Source: Aquamicrobium defluvii
GTDB taxonomy: Bacteria > Pseudomonadota > Alphaproteobacteria > Rhizobiales > Rhizobiaceae
DNA length: 53,488 nucleotides
Direction of reading: 5' to 3'
Assembly (NCBI RefSeq): GCF_004363725.1
Contig: NZ_SNZF01000027.1
Coordinates: 1 to 53,488, forward strand
In this document: one piece after another, positions 9,171 through 15,969 of the stretch
How the letters are laid out: each line of letters begins with the position of its first letter
Position numbering within the stretch: the stretch's first letter is position 1
The notes under the pieces: model-generated
What the model was told of the DNA's origin: nothing
What the model saw: the letters and a program-made list of their open reading frames with translations, nothing else
The model's database searches: none
Translations under genes and position numbers: made by a program

Positions 9171-9461
9171 ATGCGCTGGATTGTTACTGTTGACCACCAT
9201 GGCGGCTGCTTGGGCCTGGGCGAGGATGCGAACGGCCTTCCGGCACGCGGAAACCCGGAGCAGGCCGCAGCCCTTCCGATGGATTTCAGGCTTCACCTCG
9301 CAAGCGGCGAAGTTTTGTTCGAGGGCCGTTGCGGTGACATTGATGCCGATTGGTGGCACGGTTTCGAGCCGCTGAATTACCTATGGCATCCGTTTCGTTG
9401 CCGCCGCCTGTCATACCGCCGTGCACGAACTCAAGACGCTTGGCGCTCGCTTCGCCCATAA
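9171..9461 (+). CDS. Small hypothetical protein after the methylase
   Basis: This 96-residue protein has no domain I recognise. It starts at an ATG after an AAGGATT ribosome site, is in the same direction as the methylase, and is followed within 30 bp by a strong terminator, so it is probably the last gene of that short transcript. It is acidic and aromatic in the middle (DIDADWWHGF) and basic at the end. Its position in the conserved ICE order and its own ribosome site support a real gene. No function is offered. Confidence 0.55.
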   Translation: MRWIVTVDHHGGCLGLGEDANGLPARGNPEQAAALPMDFRLHLASGEVLFEGRCGDIDADWWHGFEPLNYLWHPFRCRRLSYRRARTQDAWRSLRP

Positions 9462-9487
9462 ACCAATTGCATGGCCGCAAGTCGCCA

Positions 9488-9516
9488 CCGCCGTCCCAAC
9501 CGGGACGGCGGCTTTT
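9488..9516 (+). terminator. Rho-independent terminator
   Basis: A perfect ten-base-pair stem CCGCCGTCCC/GGGACGGCGG with an AACC loop (9488-9511) is followed by CTTTT. It ends the methylase transcript. Confidence 0.8.
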
Positions 9517-9725
9517 GCGCGTTCATTCGACGTCGCTGTAGAAAAACACGCTCGCCGGGCAGCGCCCGGCTCGCAGGACCATGCAGGCATTGTCGGAAAG
9601 CATTGGGGCACTGATCGGGTTACGCGGACCAGTTATCTCGCAATGAGGGCTACCCCAGTAGCCGGACGTACCGAATGATCTTTGTGCGGGCAGCGCTTGC
9701 GCGCCCGAGATAGGGAGGAAGCGCC

Positions 9726-9941
9726 ATGCTCAGCATCGATTGGCGTACTCCGGCGGCTTACAGGGACACCAGGAATCTGCCCGCCGCCGGTTTCGCATGG
9801 GAATATCTTCGTCGCAACAACGAGTATCGCCAGGAATACTGGGCGCTGGCGGCAAGTCAGCAGCCGGATTCCGGACACCTGGAGGCGTTCGTCGAGCGTT
9901 GGGGTGTGCGATTTCCCCAGCGATCCCGACGAGCCGCATGA
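9726..9941 (+). CDS. DUF6499-type N-terminal domain (transcriptional regulator-like)
   Basis: The 71 residues (DWRTPAAYRDT, AWEYLRRNNEYRQEYW) match the short domain found before DUF2285 in alphaproteobacterial mobile elements. It starts after an AGGGAGGA ribosome site. The reading frame runs into RFPQRSRRAA and stops at 9941. Removing one C from the CCCC run at 9914-9917 would join it directly to the DUF2285 frame, so it may be either the first half of a frameshifted fusion or a separate short gene that overlaps the next one. These proteins are suspected regulators of ICE genes, but their role is not established. Confidence 0.7.
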   Translation: MLSIDWRTPAAYRDTRNLPAAGFAWEYLRRNNEYRQEYWALAASQQPDSGHLEAFVERWGVRFPQRSRRAA

Positions 9942-10509
9942 ACAGCAGAGCATCATATGGTCGCCAAAACTCCAGCCACAAGCAGTAAGGTTATCAGAGG
10001 TCGAGGCCGATGGAGCTCACGGCAGCCCTTTGTTCACGCTGGCACATCTTGATGGTCTGGAGCTTAGCCGAGCGACTGACGGCTGGCACGGCATATGGCG
10101 TTTAGATGGAGTAACGCACCAATTCTGGTTGCCTGATGCCTCGCCGGACACAGCAGCCAGCTACGCGGTGAATTTGCCGCTGGACAGCTTCCTGGAATTG
10201 CGTGTTCACGCGGCAAGAAGACTGTGGCGCTCTCTGACACGCCGCCCGCCGGGACCGGCCATCGGCACACTCCCAGACCAATTGCGCGAATGGCACATCC
10301 TGTCCTTGCGCGCGCTCGACGCGAAACTGCGCGGTGAGAGCTATCGCGCCATTGCCGAAGTCCTGCTCGGCTTCCAAGGGACGAAAGAAGATTTTGAGAA
10401 CGACCCGCGCAAGAACAAGGCGCGCCGTCTGGTCAAGCATGGCATCAGGATGATGCGGGGCGGCTATCGTCTGCTGCTTCACTACCCGGTCAAGCCGGGC
10501 AAGTCCTGA
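9904..10509 (+). CDS. DUF2285 domain protein
   Basis: The frame encodes about 201 residues ending in a DUF2285 domain, with REWHILSLRALDAKLRGESY, IAEVLLGF and RRLVKHGIRMMRGGY. DUF2285 proteins are common in the replication and regulation part of such ICEs and probably bind DNA. I give a GTG start at 9904 as the most upstream plausible start that does not simply shadow the previous frame, but its ribosome site is poor. The alternative is that the true protein starts at 9726 and is broken by one extra C near 9914-9917. The combined span 9726-10509 is 784 bp, one base more than a multiple of three. Confidence 0.7.
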   Translation: MCDFPSDPDEPHEQQSIIWSPKLQPQAVRLSEVEADGAHGSPLFTLAHLDGLELSRATDGWHGIWRLDGVTHQFWLPDASPDTAASYAVNLPLDSFLELRVHAARRLWRSLTRRPPGPAIGTLPDQLREWHILSLRALDAKLRGESYRAIAEVLLGFQGTKEDFENDPRKNKARRLVKHGIRMMRGGYRLLLHYPVKPGKS

Positions 10510-10525
10510 CACTGGGATCCCAGCA

Positions 10526-10813
10526 TCACGCCTTGTTTGCAGCGGCCTGCTCGAGAATCCGTTTATAGCCTTCACGCGAAAGCCATTGTGCGCGTTCCAG
10601 GTGGCTTTGCCAGCAGCGGTAGGTTCGAAGCTCCTCGGCAGCAGGATCGCGGTGCAGAACGATCTGCGCCACTTCCTTCCAATCGGCATCTTCGGCCTTG
10701 GCATCGAGCAGCCGAAGGTAGGTGACAAAATGCTGCTCGTCATACGGCGTGATCTGATCGCCGGTCGGCGCGACGTCATCGACATCGGGATCGAGTTCAG
10801 TGGGTATTTTCAT
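10526..10813 (-). CDS. Small DUF2285-like protein
   Basis: This 95-residue protein runs against the preceding gene, with only 16 bp between the two stops. Motifs such as YDEQHFVTYLRLLDA, ADWKEVAQIVLH and REGYKRILEQA resemble the short DUF2285-type proteins of alphaproteobacterial ICEs. I chose the ATG at 10813 because GGGGAG lies about five bases upstream; a longer form from 10861 would add basic residues of no clear family. Its transcript would have to begin in or near the structured element at 10885-11028, so that element may be its leader on the minus strand. Confidence 0.7.
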   Translation of the reverse strand: MKIPTELDPDVDDVAPTGDQITPYDEQHFVTYLRLLDAKAEDADWKEVAQIVLHRDPAAEELRTYRCWQSHLERAQWLSREGYKRILEQAAANKA

Positions 10814-10884
10814 TTCACTCCCCATCCGAAGAAGAGCCTTGCGTGCGGTGCGCCCCCGCAACTGGCCCCTTTGACCTGGTGATC

Positions 10885-11028
10885 GGGGAGTTAGTAACCG
10901 TGTTGGACGGCCCCATGGCCTTTAGACGGGTAGCCCTGGACATACGCCATGGGCTCCCCGACCATAGGGTCAAGGAGTTTGGTGTCGTCACGGCCGACAC
11001 CAACCGCCAACAGGGGTTACTAAGCCCC
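10885..11028. other. Four-helix multibranched structured element upstream of the replication genes
   Basis: Nearly the whole segment folds into consecutive helices. Closing stem P1 pairs GGGG (10885-10888), TTAGTAACC (10891-10899) and TGTTGG (10901-10906) with CCAACA (11007-11012), GGTTACTAA (11015-11023) and CCCC (11025-11028). Inside are P2 CCCATGGC/GCCATGGG (10912-10919/10946-10953), P3 CTCC..GACC/GGTC..GGAG (10954-10963/10968-10977) and P4 TTGGTGTCG/CGACACCAA (10979-10987/10995-11003). It could be a structured RNA on either strand or a single-stranded DNA signal such as a priming origin. I do not recognise it. Confidence 0.7.
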
Positions 11029-11154
11029 GGAACAGTGCGTCTGCTCCATCGGCATTCATAGCTGAACAGCACAGGATTGTCTTCGGCAATTCGATGGGGC
11101 AGCCATCTCGCCTCTGAAATCTCACGTCTTTTCCTTGCCGGCTCCGTCTTCCAG

Positions 11155-11222
11155 GGGGTGCCGCCAGCGCATGGTCGCAAATGCGGCACGCTACACGCCG
11201 CCGGTGCCTCGCCATGGTTCGC
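11155..11222 (+). repeat. 68-bp dispersed leader repeat, copy 1
   Basis: The segment aligns without gaps to 47719-47786, about 53 of 68 bases identical. Conserved blocks include GGGGTGCCG, GCGCAT, ATGCGGCACGCTACA, GCCGCCG and CCATGGTTCGC, separated by variable blocks. It contains the inverted pair GTGCCG/CGGCAC. It ends 54 bp before the HTH gene start, close to the 51 bp seen at copy 2. Confidence 0.75.
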
Positions 11223-11276
11223 CACAGTCCGCCGTCCCCGCGACGGCCTGTCTGTCTGACCAACCGGAGGCATCCC

Positions 11277-11549
11277 ATGACCCACGGCCGCAAAGCCGAC
11301 CTGCCACCGCGCCTGCTTAGGACCCAGGAAGCTGCGCGTTTCCTCGGCATTTCGCTGCGCACCCTCGAGAAACACCGGACCTATGGAACTGGCCCCATCT
11401 ATCGAAAGATCGGCGGGCGCGTCCTTTACACCCTGCACGATCTGGAGGCTTGGAGCGCAGTCGGCTCGCGTAAATCCACGCGCGACGAAAATGCCGGCAC
11501 GGTCTTTCCGGCGCGTCCGCTCACACCTGCCGAGAGGGGTGAACTCTGA
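11277..11549 (+). CDS. Excisionase-like helix-turn-helix DNA-binding protein
   Basis: The 90-residue protein carries a MerR/excisionase-type winged helix-turn-helix: TQEAARFLGISLRTLEKHR, then a glycine-rich wing and VLYTLHDLEAW. Such proteins in ICEs act as excision factors or as activators of the replication genes. The ATG at 11277 has CCGGAGG six bases upstream. Its stop is immediately followed by the repA ATG, so the two are co-transcribed. The 68-bp repeat in its leader also precedes the gene group at the recombinase end. Confidence 0.85.
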   Translation: MTHGRKADLPPRLLRTQEAARFLGISLRTLEKHRTYGTGPIYRKIGGRVLYTLHDLEAWSAVGSRKSTRDENAGTVFPARPLTPAERGEL

Positions 11550-12578
11550 ATGCTGCGCACCAACGATCATAAACCGTCGAGGCGCGATGCTGTCAGCGAA
11601 CGCATTCACCTCGATCCATTCATCGTAGCCACTGGAGACGCCGCGCCGCGCGATCAGCGCGACCTGATGGAACGACCGTTCTTTTCCCTCGCCAAATCCC
11701 GGCGCATCAAACCCATTCTCTACAAGGCCGCCGATGTGGAAGTGCAGGTGCTCGGCATGCCTGAGCACGGCATGGCGACCATCTGGGATGCCGATGTTCT
11801 GATCTGGGCGGCGTCCCAGATCGTCGCAGCCGGGAACGCCGGCTTTCCCAACTCGCGCTTCTTTCGTTTCATGCCTTATCAGCTCCTGCGGGCGGTCGGC
11901 CGGTGCACCGGCAACCGTGACTATCTGCTGCTGAAGGCCGCACTTGCGCGGCTGCAATCGACAGTCATCGCCACCAACATCCGCAACGGCGCGCATTGGC
12001 GGCGGCGGCAATTCTCATGGATCAACGAATGGGAAGAGATGACGACGCGCACGGGCCGCGTCGAGGGCATGGAGTTCGTCCTGCCCGAATGGTTCTATCA
12101 GAGTGTCGTCGATCGTTCGCTGGTTCTGGCCATCGATCCTGCCTATTTCCGGCTGAAAGGCGGCATCGAGCGCTGGCTCTACCGCGTCGCCCGCAAGCAT
12201 GCTGGACATCAGCCCGAGGGCTGGGCCTTCGAGTTTTCTCACCTACACCAAAAATCCGGCAGTCTCGCACGGCCGTCCGATTTCGCGCTTGATCTGCGCC
12301 GGATTGCAGCCCGCCAATCGCTGCCCGGTTATGGTCTCCGGATCGAGTGGCAGGACGGGCGAGAACTGCTGCGCTTTCTCCCTGAAAATCTATCCACAGG
12401 CACTGTGGATAACCCTGTGGAACCAATCGGGACATCAGGCGCACGCAGGATCGGGACATCAGGCGCAAATCGGCACCGACACTCTATAGAAGACTCTAAC
12501 AATAAAACTAACTCTTCTTCTTTGATGCGCGCGCATCCGAGCCATGGTGCCGGTGCCACCTGCCGAGCTGCGCCATGA
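11550..12578 (+). CDS. repA: Replication initiator protein A (RPA family)
   Basis: The 342-residue protein has the RPA-family layout, beginning near ERPFFSLAKSRR and continuing through WDADVLIWAASQI and RFMPYQLLRA, with an aromatic and basic middle (HWRRRQFSWINEW). These initiators bind iterons and open an origin, letting plasmids or excised ICEs replicate. It starts directly after the HTH gene stop and its own stop overlaps the cytosine methylase start (ATGA). The C-terminal tail is odd: it is encoded by two 18-bp direct repeats that look like iterons (IGTSGARR / IGTSGANR), so the origin appears to sit inside the gene's 3' end. Confidence 0.88.
   Translation: MLRTNDHKPSRRDAVSERIHLDPFIVATGDAAPRDQRDLMERPFFSLAKSRRIKPILYKAADVEVQVLGMPEHGMATIWDADVLIWAASQIVAAGNAGFPNSRFFRFMPYQLLRAVGRCTGNRDYLLLKAALARLQSTVIATNIRNGAHWRRRQFSWINEWEEMTTRTGRVEGMEFVLPEWFYQSVVDRSLVLAIDPAYFRLKGGIERWLYRVARKHAGHQPEGWAFEFSHLHQKSGSLARPSDFALDLRRIAARQSLPGYGLRIEWQDGRELLRFLPENLSTGTVDNPVEPIGTSGARRIGTSGANRHRHSIEDSNNKTNSSSLMRAHPSHGAGATCRAAP
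12390..12525. other. Candidate replication origin inside the 3' end of repA
   Basis: Two DnaA boxes face each other: CTATCCACA at 12390-12398 (one mismatch to TTATCCACA) and TGTGGATAA at 12404-12412 (perfect on the minus strand). Two identical 18-bp repeats starting ATCGGGACATCAGG follow at 12426-12443 and 12450-12467, with a 24-bp period. An A/T-rich stretch at about 12485-12525 could be the unwinding element. DnaA boxes, iterons and an A/T-rich segment in order are the usual parts of an iteron origin. Confidence 0.6.
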
Positions 12579-13804
12579 TGCGCGCTCTCGACCTGTTCAG
12601 CGCCGCCGCCGGCGGCTGGTCGCTTGGTCTCCATCGCGCCGGCTTCGTCACCATCGCCGCCTGCGAGATCGTCGAATGGCGGCGCATCCTTTACGTAGAG
12701 AACAATCCCCATGTCCGCCTCTACGACGACATCCGTGGACTCACGGCAGCTCGCCTTGTTTCCGACCTTGGAATCCTCCCCGACATCATCGTCGGCAGCC
12801 CGCCATGCCAGGACATCTCCAGCGCAAACACCAGAGGCAAGGGGATCGAGGGCGAACGGTCGGGCCTCTACCTCGAAGCCGTCCGCCTTGTCGGAGACTG
12901 CCGGCCTCGCTGGTTTGCTTTTGAGAACAGCTCTAATCTCAGAACTCGCGGTGCTGACCGGGTGCTCGGCGAGTTGGAAGCGCTCGGCTACGCCACAGAA
13001 CCGTGCGTGGTGGCTGCTTCGGATGTCGGTGCCAACCATATCCGCAAGCGGTCATGGCTCATCGGCTATGATCCCGAGCAGCTTGCCAACACCCATGGCC
13101 TCGGATGGGATGAAGGACGGCGCAGGCGGCGGAGCGGGATCGACATATCCCCTGCGGGCAATCCTGGCGACGCCGAGGAAATCGGATGCGGATCGGGGCG
13201 GCCGGGGCGACGTATTGAGCCAGCTTCAGGGCCATGCCAGCCGCCATGCGGGCATGATGCCGACGCCGGTCAAGCCGAACGGCGGGCGCAAGTTGAGCGC
13301 GCAGGAGATCGAGACAGGACGCCGGACGAACGGTGCGAAGGCGCAGATCGACACGCCGAACCTGCTGCGACACGCGGCGGAGATTCTGCCGACGCCCACA
13401 AAGCGCGACAGCCGCATGGACGGCTGGAGCCCGGCCTACGACCGCAGGAAATCCCCCACGATGGACGCAGTGATGGATGGCGCAATGACGGATCGCGCGC
13501 CGGACAAATGGGCGGGAGCGCGGGCGCTGGCCGTCATGCTGAAGAGCCATGGGCTGACTGGAACGGCGGCCTTGCCCATCACCTACGGCTGGATGATGGG
13601 CTTTCCGCCTGGGTGGCTGACACACGCATTGCACTCGGCTCTCGCAAAGGGACATCTGCGGCCAGCCTGATCGTCGAGGCGTTCGGCGACGCCGTTCTCC
13701 CGCAAATCCCCGAAGCCATCGGCCGCGCAATCCTGTGCACAGAAGCTGCCCTCGACGCGGTGCTCACCCGCACCGCCACCAATATTTCCGGAGAAGAACA
13801 ATGA
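12575..13804 (+). CDS. DNA (cytosine-5-)-methyltransferase
   Basis: The 409-residue frame begins with the C5 methylase AdoMet motif LDLFSAAAGGWSLG, followed by the catalytic SPPCQD with Cys at residue 78, the ENS motif at 117-119 and GANHIRKR as the QRR-like motif. The C-terminal 45 residues hold motif X (FGDAVLPQIPEAIGRAI). The middle third is low in obvious motifs and rich in R, D and A. It is overlapped by a second open frame (12711-13670) that also reads like a methylase C-terminus. The start overlaps the repA stop. No endonuclease is adjacent, so it is probably a solitary methylase of the ICE. Confidence 0.85.
   Translation: MMRALDLFSAAAGGWSLGLHRAGFVTIAACEIVEWRRILYVENNPHVRLYDDIRGLTAARLVSDLGILPDIIVGSPPCQDISSANTRGKGIEGERSGLYLEAVRLVGDCRPRWFAFENSSNLRTRGADRVLGELEALGYATEPCVVAASDVGANHIRKRSWLIGYDPEQLANTHGLGWDEGRRRRRSGIDISPAGNPGDAEEIGCGSGRPGRRIEPASGPCQPPCGHDADAGQAERRAQVERAGDRDRTPDERCEGADRHAEPAATRGGDSADAHKARQPHGRLEPGLRPQEIPHDGRSDGWRNDGSRAGQMGGSAGAGRHAEEPWADWNGGLAHHLRLDDGLSAWVADTRIALGSRKGTSAASLIVEAFGDAVLPQIPEAIGRAILCTEAALDAVLTRTATNISGEEQ
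12711..13670 (+). other. Second long open frame within the cytosine methylase gene
   Basis: In another frame of the same strand, codons from about 13080 to 13670 read as a methylase-like C-terminal region, with LPTPMASDG, ILPTPTKRD and GWMMGFPPGWL. The last resembles the WMMGFPxGW motif of phage-type C5 methylases. The part before 13080 looks like a plain shadow. Both frames cannot easily be the product of one gene, so this is either overprinting or a family in which either frame has been used. Confidence 0.4.
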
Positions 13805-14316
13805 TCCGGCGCACCTTTACCGGCGCGCGCGGACGCAATCTCGCGGATGCTCCACCCTTCACCACGCTGGTCGAACTGACGTTTCAGCGCAAGAAGATCG
13901 AGCACTGGATACGCTTCGGCCGCAAGAGCTATGAACAGATCATCGACCGCCGCCGCAGCGTCGTCGGCTTCGCGCCGGGCAGCGTCTTTGCCTTCGTGCG
14001 ATGGGCGAAAGGCGAGCACGGCACTGTCGTTTCGCGCATCGACATTGTGCGGGCCATCGGTCGGGGCGAGCCGTTCCAGACATTGTCCTTCGTGAGCCCC
14101 GGCGGCGAAATCCTGTTGCGCCTCGATAGCTGGCCCAAGGTGCAGCGCGCGCTTGTCGCTATCGACGCTGTGGATGCGCTCGGCCTCGACCCGGCCGACG
14201 TCCCGCCGGATCACTGGCGGCACGTCCACAACCGTTTGACCGCCAATCTGGAACCGCACGCCTACACGCCCGAGCGACATGCCGCTTGGCTTAACCGCCG
14301 AAGGATTGACCCATGA
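13801..14316 (+). CDS. DUF2840 domain protein
   Basis: The 171-residue protein matches the DUF2840 family, a fixed member of alphaproteobacterial Tra/Trb elements that lies before traF. Characteristic stretches are FVRWAKGEHGT, FQTLSFVSPGGEILLRLD and PDHWRHVHNRL. It is rich in basic and aromatic residues and has no signal peptide. Its function is unknown. The ATG at 13801 overlaps the methylase stop and its stop overlaps the traF start (ATGA in both), so it is translated as part of the chain. An upstream in-frame ATG at 13735 was rejected because it lies inside the methylase gene. Confidence 0.85.
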   Translation: MIRRTFTGARGRNLADAPPFTTLVELTFQRKKIEHWIRFGRKSYEQIIDRRRSVVGFAPGSVFAFVRWAKGEHGTVVSRIDIVRAIGRGEPFQTLSFVSPGGEILLRLDSWPKVQRALVAIDAVDALGLDPADVPPDHWRHVHNRLTANLEPHAYTPERHAAWLNRRRIDP

Positions 14317-14858
14317 CGCGCCGCCGCACCCTTACGGTGACGGCGCTGGCGGTGATCGGCATCGCCGCCGCAAGCGCCGTCGAGACGCCGACGAAACTCA
14401 TCTGGAACGCCACCGCCAGCGCGCCGGTCGGCTTCTACACGGTCGAGCCAGCCGACGCGCTCGACGTGCCGGAGCTGGTCGCCATCATGCCGCCCGAACC
14501 GCTCGCCAGCTTCATGGTCGAGCGCGGCTATATCGCGCGAGGCGTCCCGCTCTTGAAGCGCGTCTTGGGCCTGCCTGGACAGCGGGTTTGCCGCTTGCGA
14601 TCCACGATCACGGTGAACGGGATCGAAATGGGCGAGGCGCTGGAGCGCGACAGCCTCGGCCGCGATCTGCCCGTCTGGAAGGGCTGCCACGTCATCGGAG
14701 ACGACCAGATTTTCCTCATGAATTGGGAAGTCCGCGACAGCCTAGACGGCCGTTATTTCGGACCCATCCCCGCAACTTCCGTCATCGGCCGAGCGCTCTC
14801 GCTCTGGACCGATGAGGAAGGCGTTGGCCGATACGAGTGGCGCGCACCGACGCACTGA
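14313..14858 (+). CDS. traF: Conjugative transfer signal peptidase TraF (S26 family)
   Basis: TraF is an inner-membrane serine protease that matures and, in RP4, cyclises the TrbC pilin. The 181-residue protein has an N-terminal membrane segment (about 5-24), the nucleophile Ser36 in TASAPVGF, and the general base Lys82 in LLKRVLGLPG, followed by VCRLRSTITVNG. The length and motif spacing match the family. The start overlaps the DUF2840 stop. The trbC substrate lies ten kilobases downstream in the same element, so the processing pair is complete. Confidence 0.92.
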   Translation: MTRRRTLTVTALAVIGIAAASAVETPTKLIWNATASAPVGFYTVEPADALDVPELVAIMPPEPLASFMVERGYIARGVPLLKRVLGLPGQRVCRLRSTITVNGIEMGEALERDSLGRDLPVWKGCHVIGDDQIFLMNWEVRDSLDGRYFGPIPATSVIGRALSLWTDEEGVGRYEWRAPTH

Positions 14859-14881
14859 AAACCCACAGGCAGGAGATTTCC

Positions 14882-15652
14882 ATGGCATATATCGGCCAGT
14901 TAATCCGCAGCGGCGATAGATGCGCCACATCATGGCATTATGCCGTCCTGATACTGGCCGGCGCGCTCTCGGTCTGCGCCGGATCGGGCCTCGCCGTCGC
15001 GCAACCCGCATCGGTAGAGCGCCCGGCCGCCGCCCATCCCTATGCGGCGCACATCGCCGAGGCGTCGCAGCGTTTCGGCATCCCCGAGCACTGGATTCGC
15101 GCCGTGCTGCGCGCCGAGAGCGCGGGCGACGTGCGCGCGGTCTCAATGGCCGGCGCGAGGGGATTGATGCAGGTAATGCCCGACACATGGGCGGGCCTGC
15201 GCGTCCGCCATGGCCTTGGGCGCGATCCCTATGATCCGCGCGACAACATCATGGCAGGCACCGCCTATCTGCGCGAGATGTTCGACCGCTACGGCAATGT
15301 CGGCGCGATGCTGGCCGCCTACAATGCCGGTCCCGGCCGCTACGATGAACACCGTGCGACGGGCCGACAGCTTCCCGCCGAAACGCGGGCCTATGTCGCC
15401 GCGCTCGCCCCGATCCTTGGCGGCGCGGCTCCATCGGATGCGCCGTTGCAACCACCAACACCACCGCCCGATTGGCGCGAGGCACCGCTATTCGTCATGC
15501 GCCCGGCCGACACGCGAGCGGCCGCCGCGCCGCCGTCCAAGGTGCAAACAGGCGACGGCCGCGCTGCCGTTCCGGCGCGCGACCCCGCCCGTGCGGAGCC
15601 GCAGGACGGCAGCATTTTCGTGGCGAGCGCCAGCGACGGGGGAACGCGATGA
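14882..15652 (+). CDS. Lytic transglycosylase, conjugation-associated
   Basis: The 256-residue protein begins with a signal peptide or membrane anchor (about residues 1-40), followed by an SLT-type domain. Catalytic Glu79 sits in VLRAESAGD, then GARGLMQVMP, a GTAYLREMFDRYGN block and AAYNAGPGRY. A proline- and alanine-rich tail follows. Such enzymes locally open peptidoglycan so that the conjugation channel can be built. I chose the ATG at 14882, after CAGGAGATTT, rather than an in-frame ATG at 14837 inside traF. It is co-directional with traF and the relaxase. Confidence 0.93.
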   Translation: MAYIGQLIRSGDRCATSWHYAVLILAGALSVCAGSGLAVAQPASVERPAAAHPYAAHIAEASQRFGIPEHWIRAVLRAESAGDVRAVSMAGARGLMQVMPDTWAGLRVRHGLGRDPYDPRDNIMAGTAYLREMFDRYGNVGAMLAAYNAGPGRYDEHRATGRQLPAETRAYVAALAPILGGAAPSDAPLQPPTPPPDWREAPLFVMRPADTRAAAAPPSKVQTGDGRAAVPARDPARAEPQDGSIFVASASDGGTR

Positions 15653-15969
15653 GGGCGGCGTTCCCGCGCTTGGCGGCGCTTGTTTCGGCATCCGGTCGGG
15701 CAGGTTTGCGCCCGGCTGGATTCCCCGCAGGAGGGGCAGAAAAGACAGAAAGGGCGGAGGGCAAGATTAAAGAAGACGGCACCATATCGGGCCGCTTCTG
15801 GAAATTATTGTTGTCTGCACACTGGTTAGGTGGCCGTTTCCGGCACCATGGTTTTGAGGGGCCGCGTGCCGCGATTTTGCGTAAAGCCTTGGCTTTGAGG
15901 GGTTTCGAGCGGCACCATAGGCGTAGGTCGGCCTGTTTTCGGCGGTTTTCGCTGGAGCAGCGCCCATGA
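15649..15969 (+). CDS. Doubtful small ORF over the candidate oriT region
   Basis: This 106-residue frame overlaps its neighbours by ATGA at both ends, which favours a coupled gene. Against that, the product is a low-complexity, arginine-rich chain with no recognisable fold, and its second half lies over three CGGCACCAT repeats that look like a non-coding transfer origin. I list it because the two overlaps are hard to dismiss, but the region may simply be untranslated. Confidence 0.3.
   Translation: MRAAFPRLAALVSASGRAGLRPAGFPAGGAEKTERAEGKIKEDGTISGRFWKLLLSAHWLGGRFRHHGFEGPRAAILRKALALRGFERHHRRRSACFRRFSLEQRP
15777..15918. other. Repeat cluster, candidate origin of transfer (oriT)
   Basis: CGGCACCAT occurs three times in the same direction at 15777-15785, 15841-15849 and 15910-15918. 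TTTGAGGGG occurs twice, at 15853-15861 and 15894-15902. CGGCAC at 15841 also pairs with GTGCCG about 25 bases on. The cluster lies just upstream of the relaxase gene, the usual place for an oriT with relaxase-binding repeats. No nick site resembling RP4 or Ti was recognised. Confidence 0.4.

Noticed and set aside
9421..9678. Plus-strand small frame overlapping the terminator at 9488-9516
   Set aside because: It runs through a strong terminator and overlaps the previous gene, and has no ribosome site.
10815..12011. 398-residue minus-strand frame across the HTH and repA genes
   Set aside because: It crosses two supported plus-strand genes and the structured element. No known domain.
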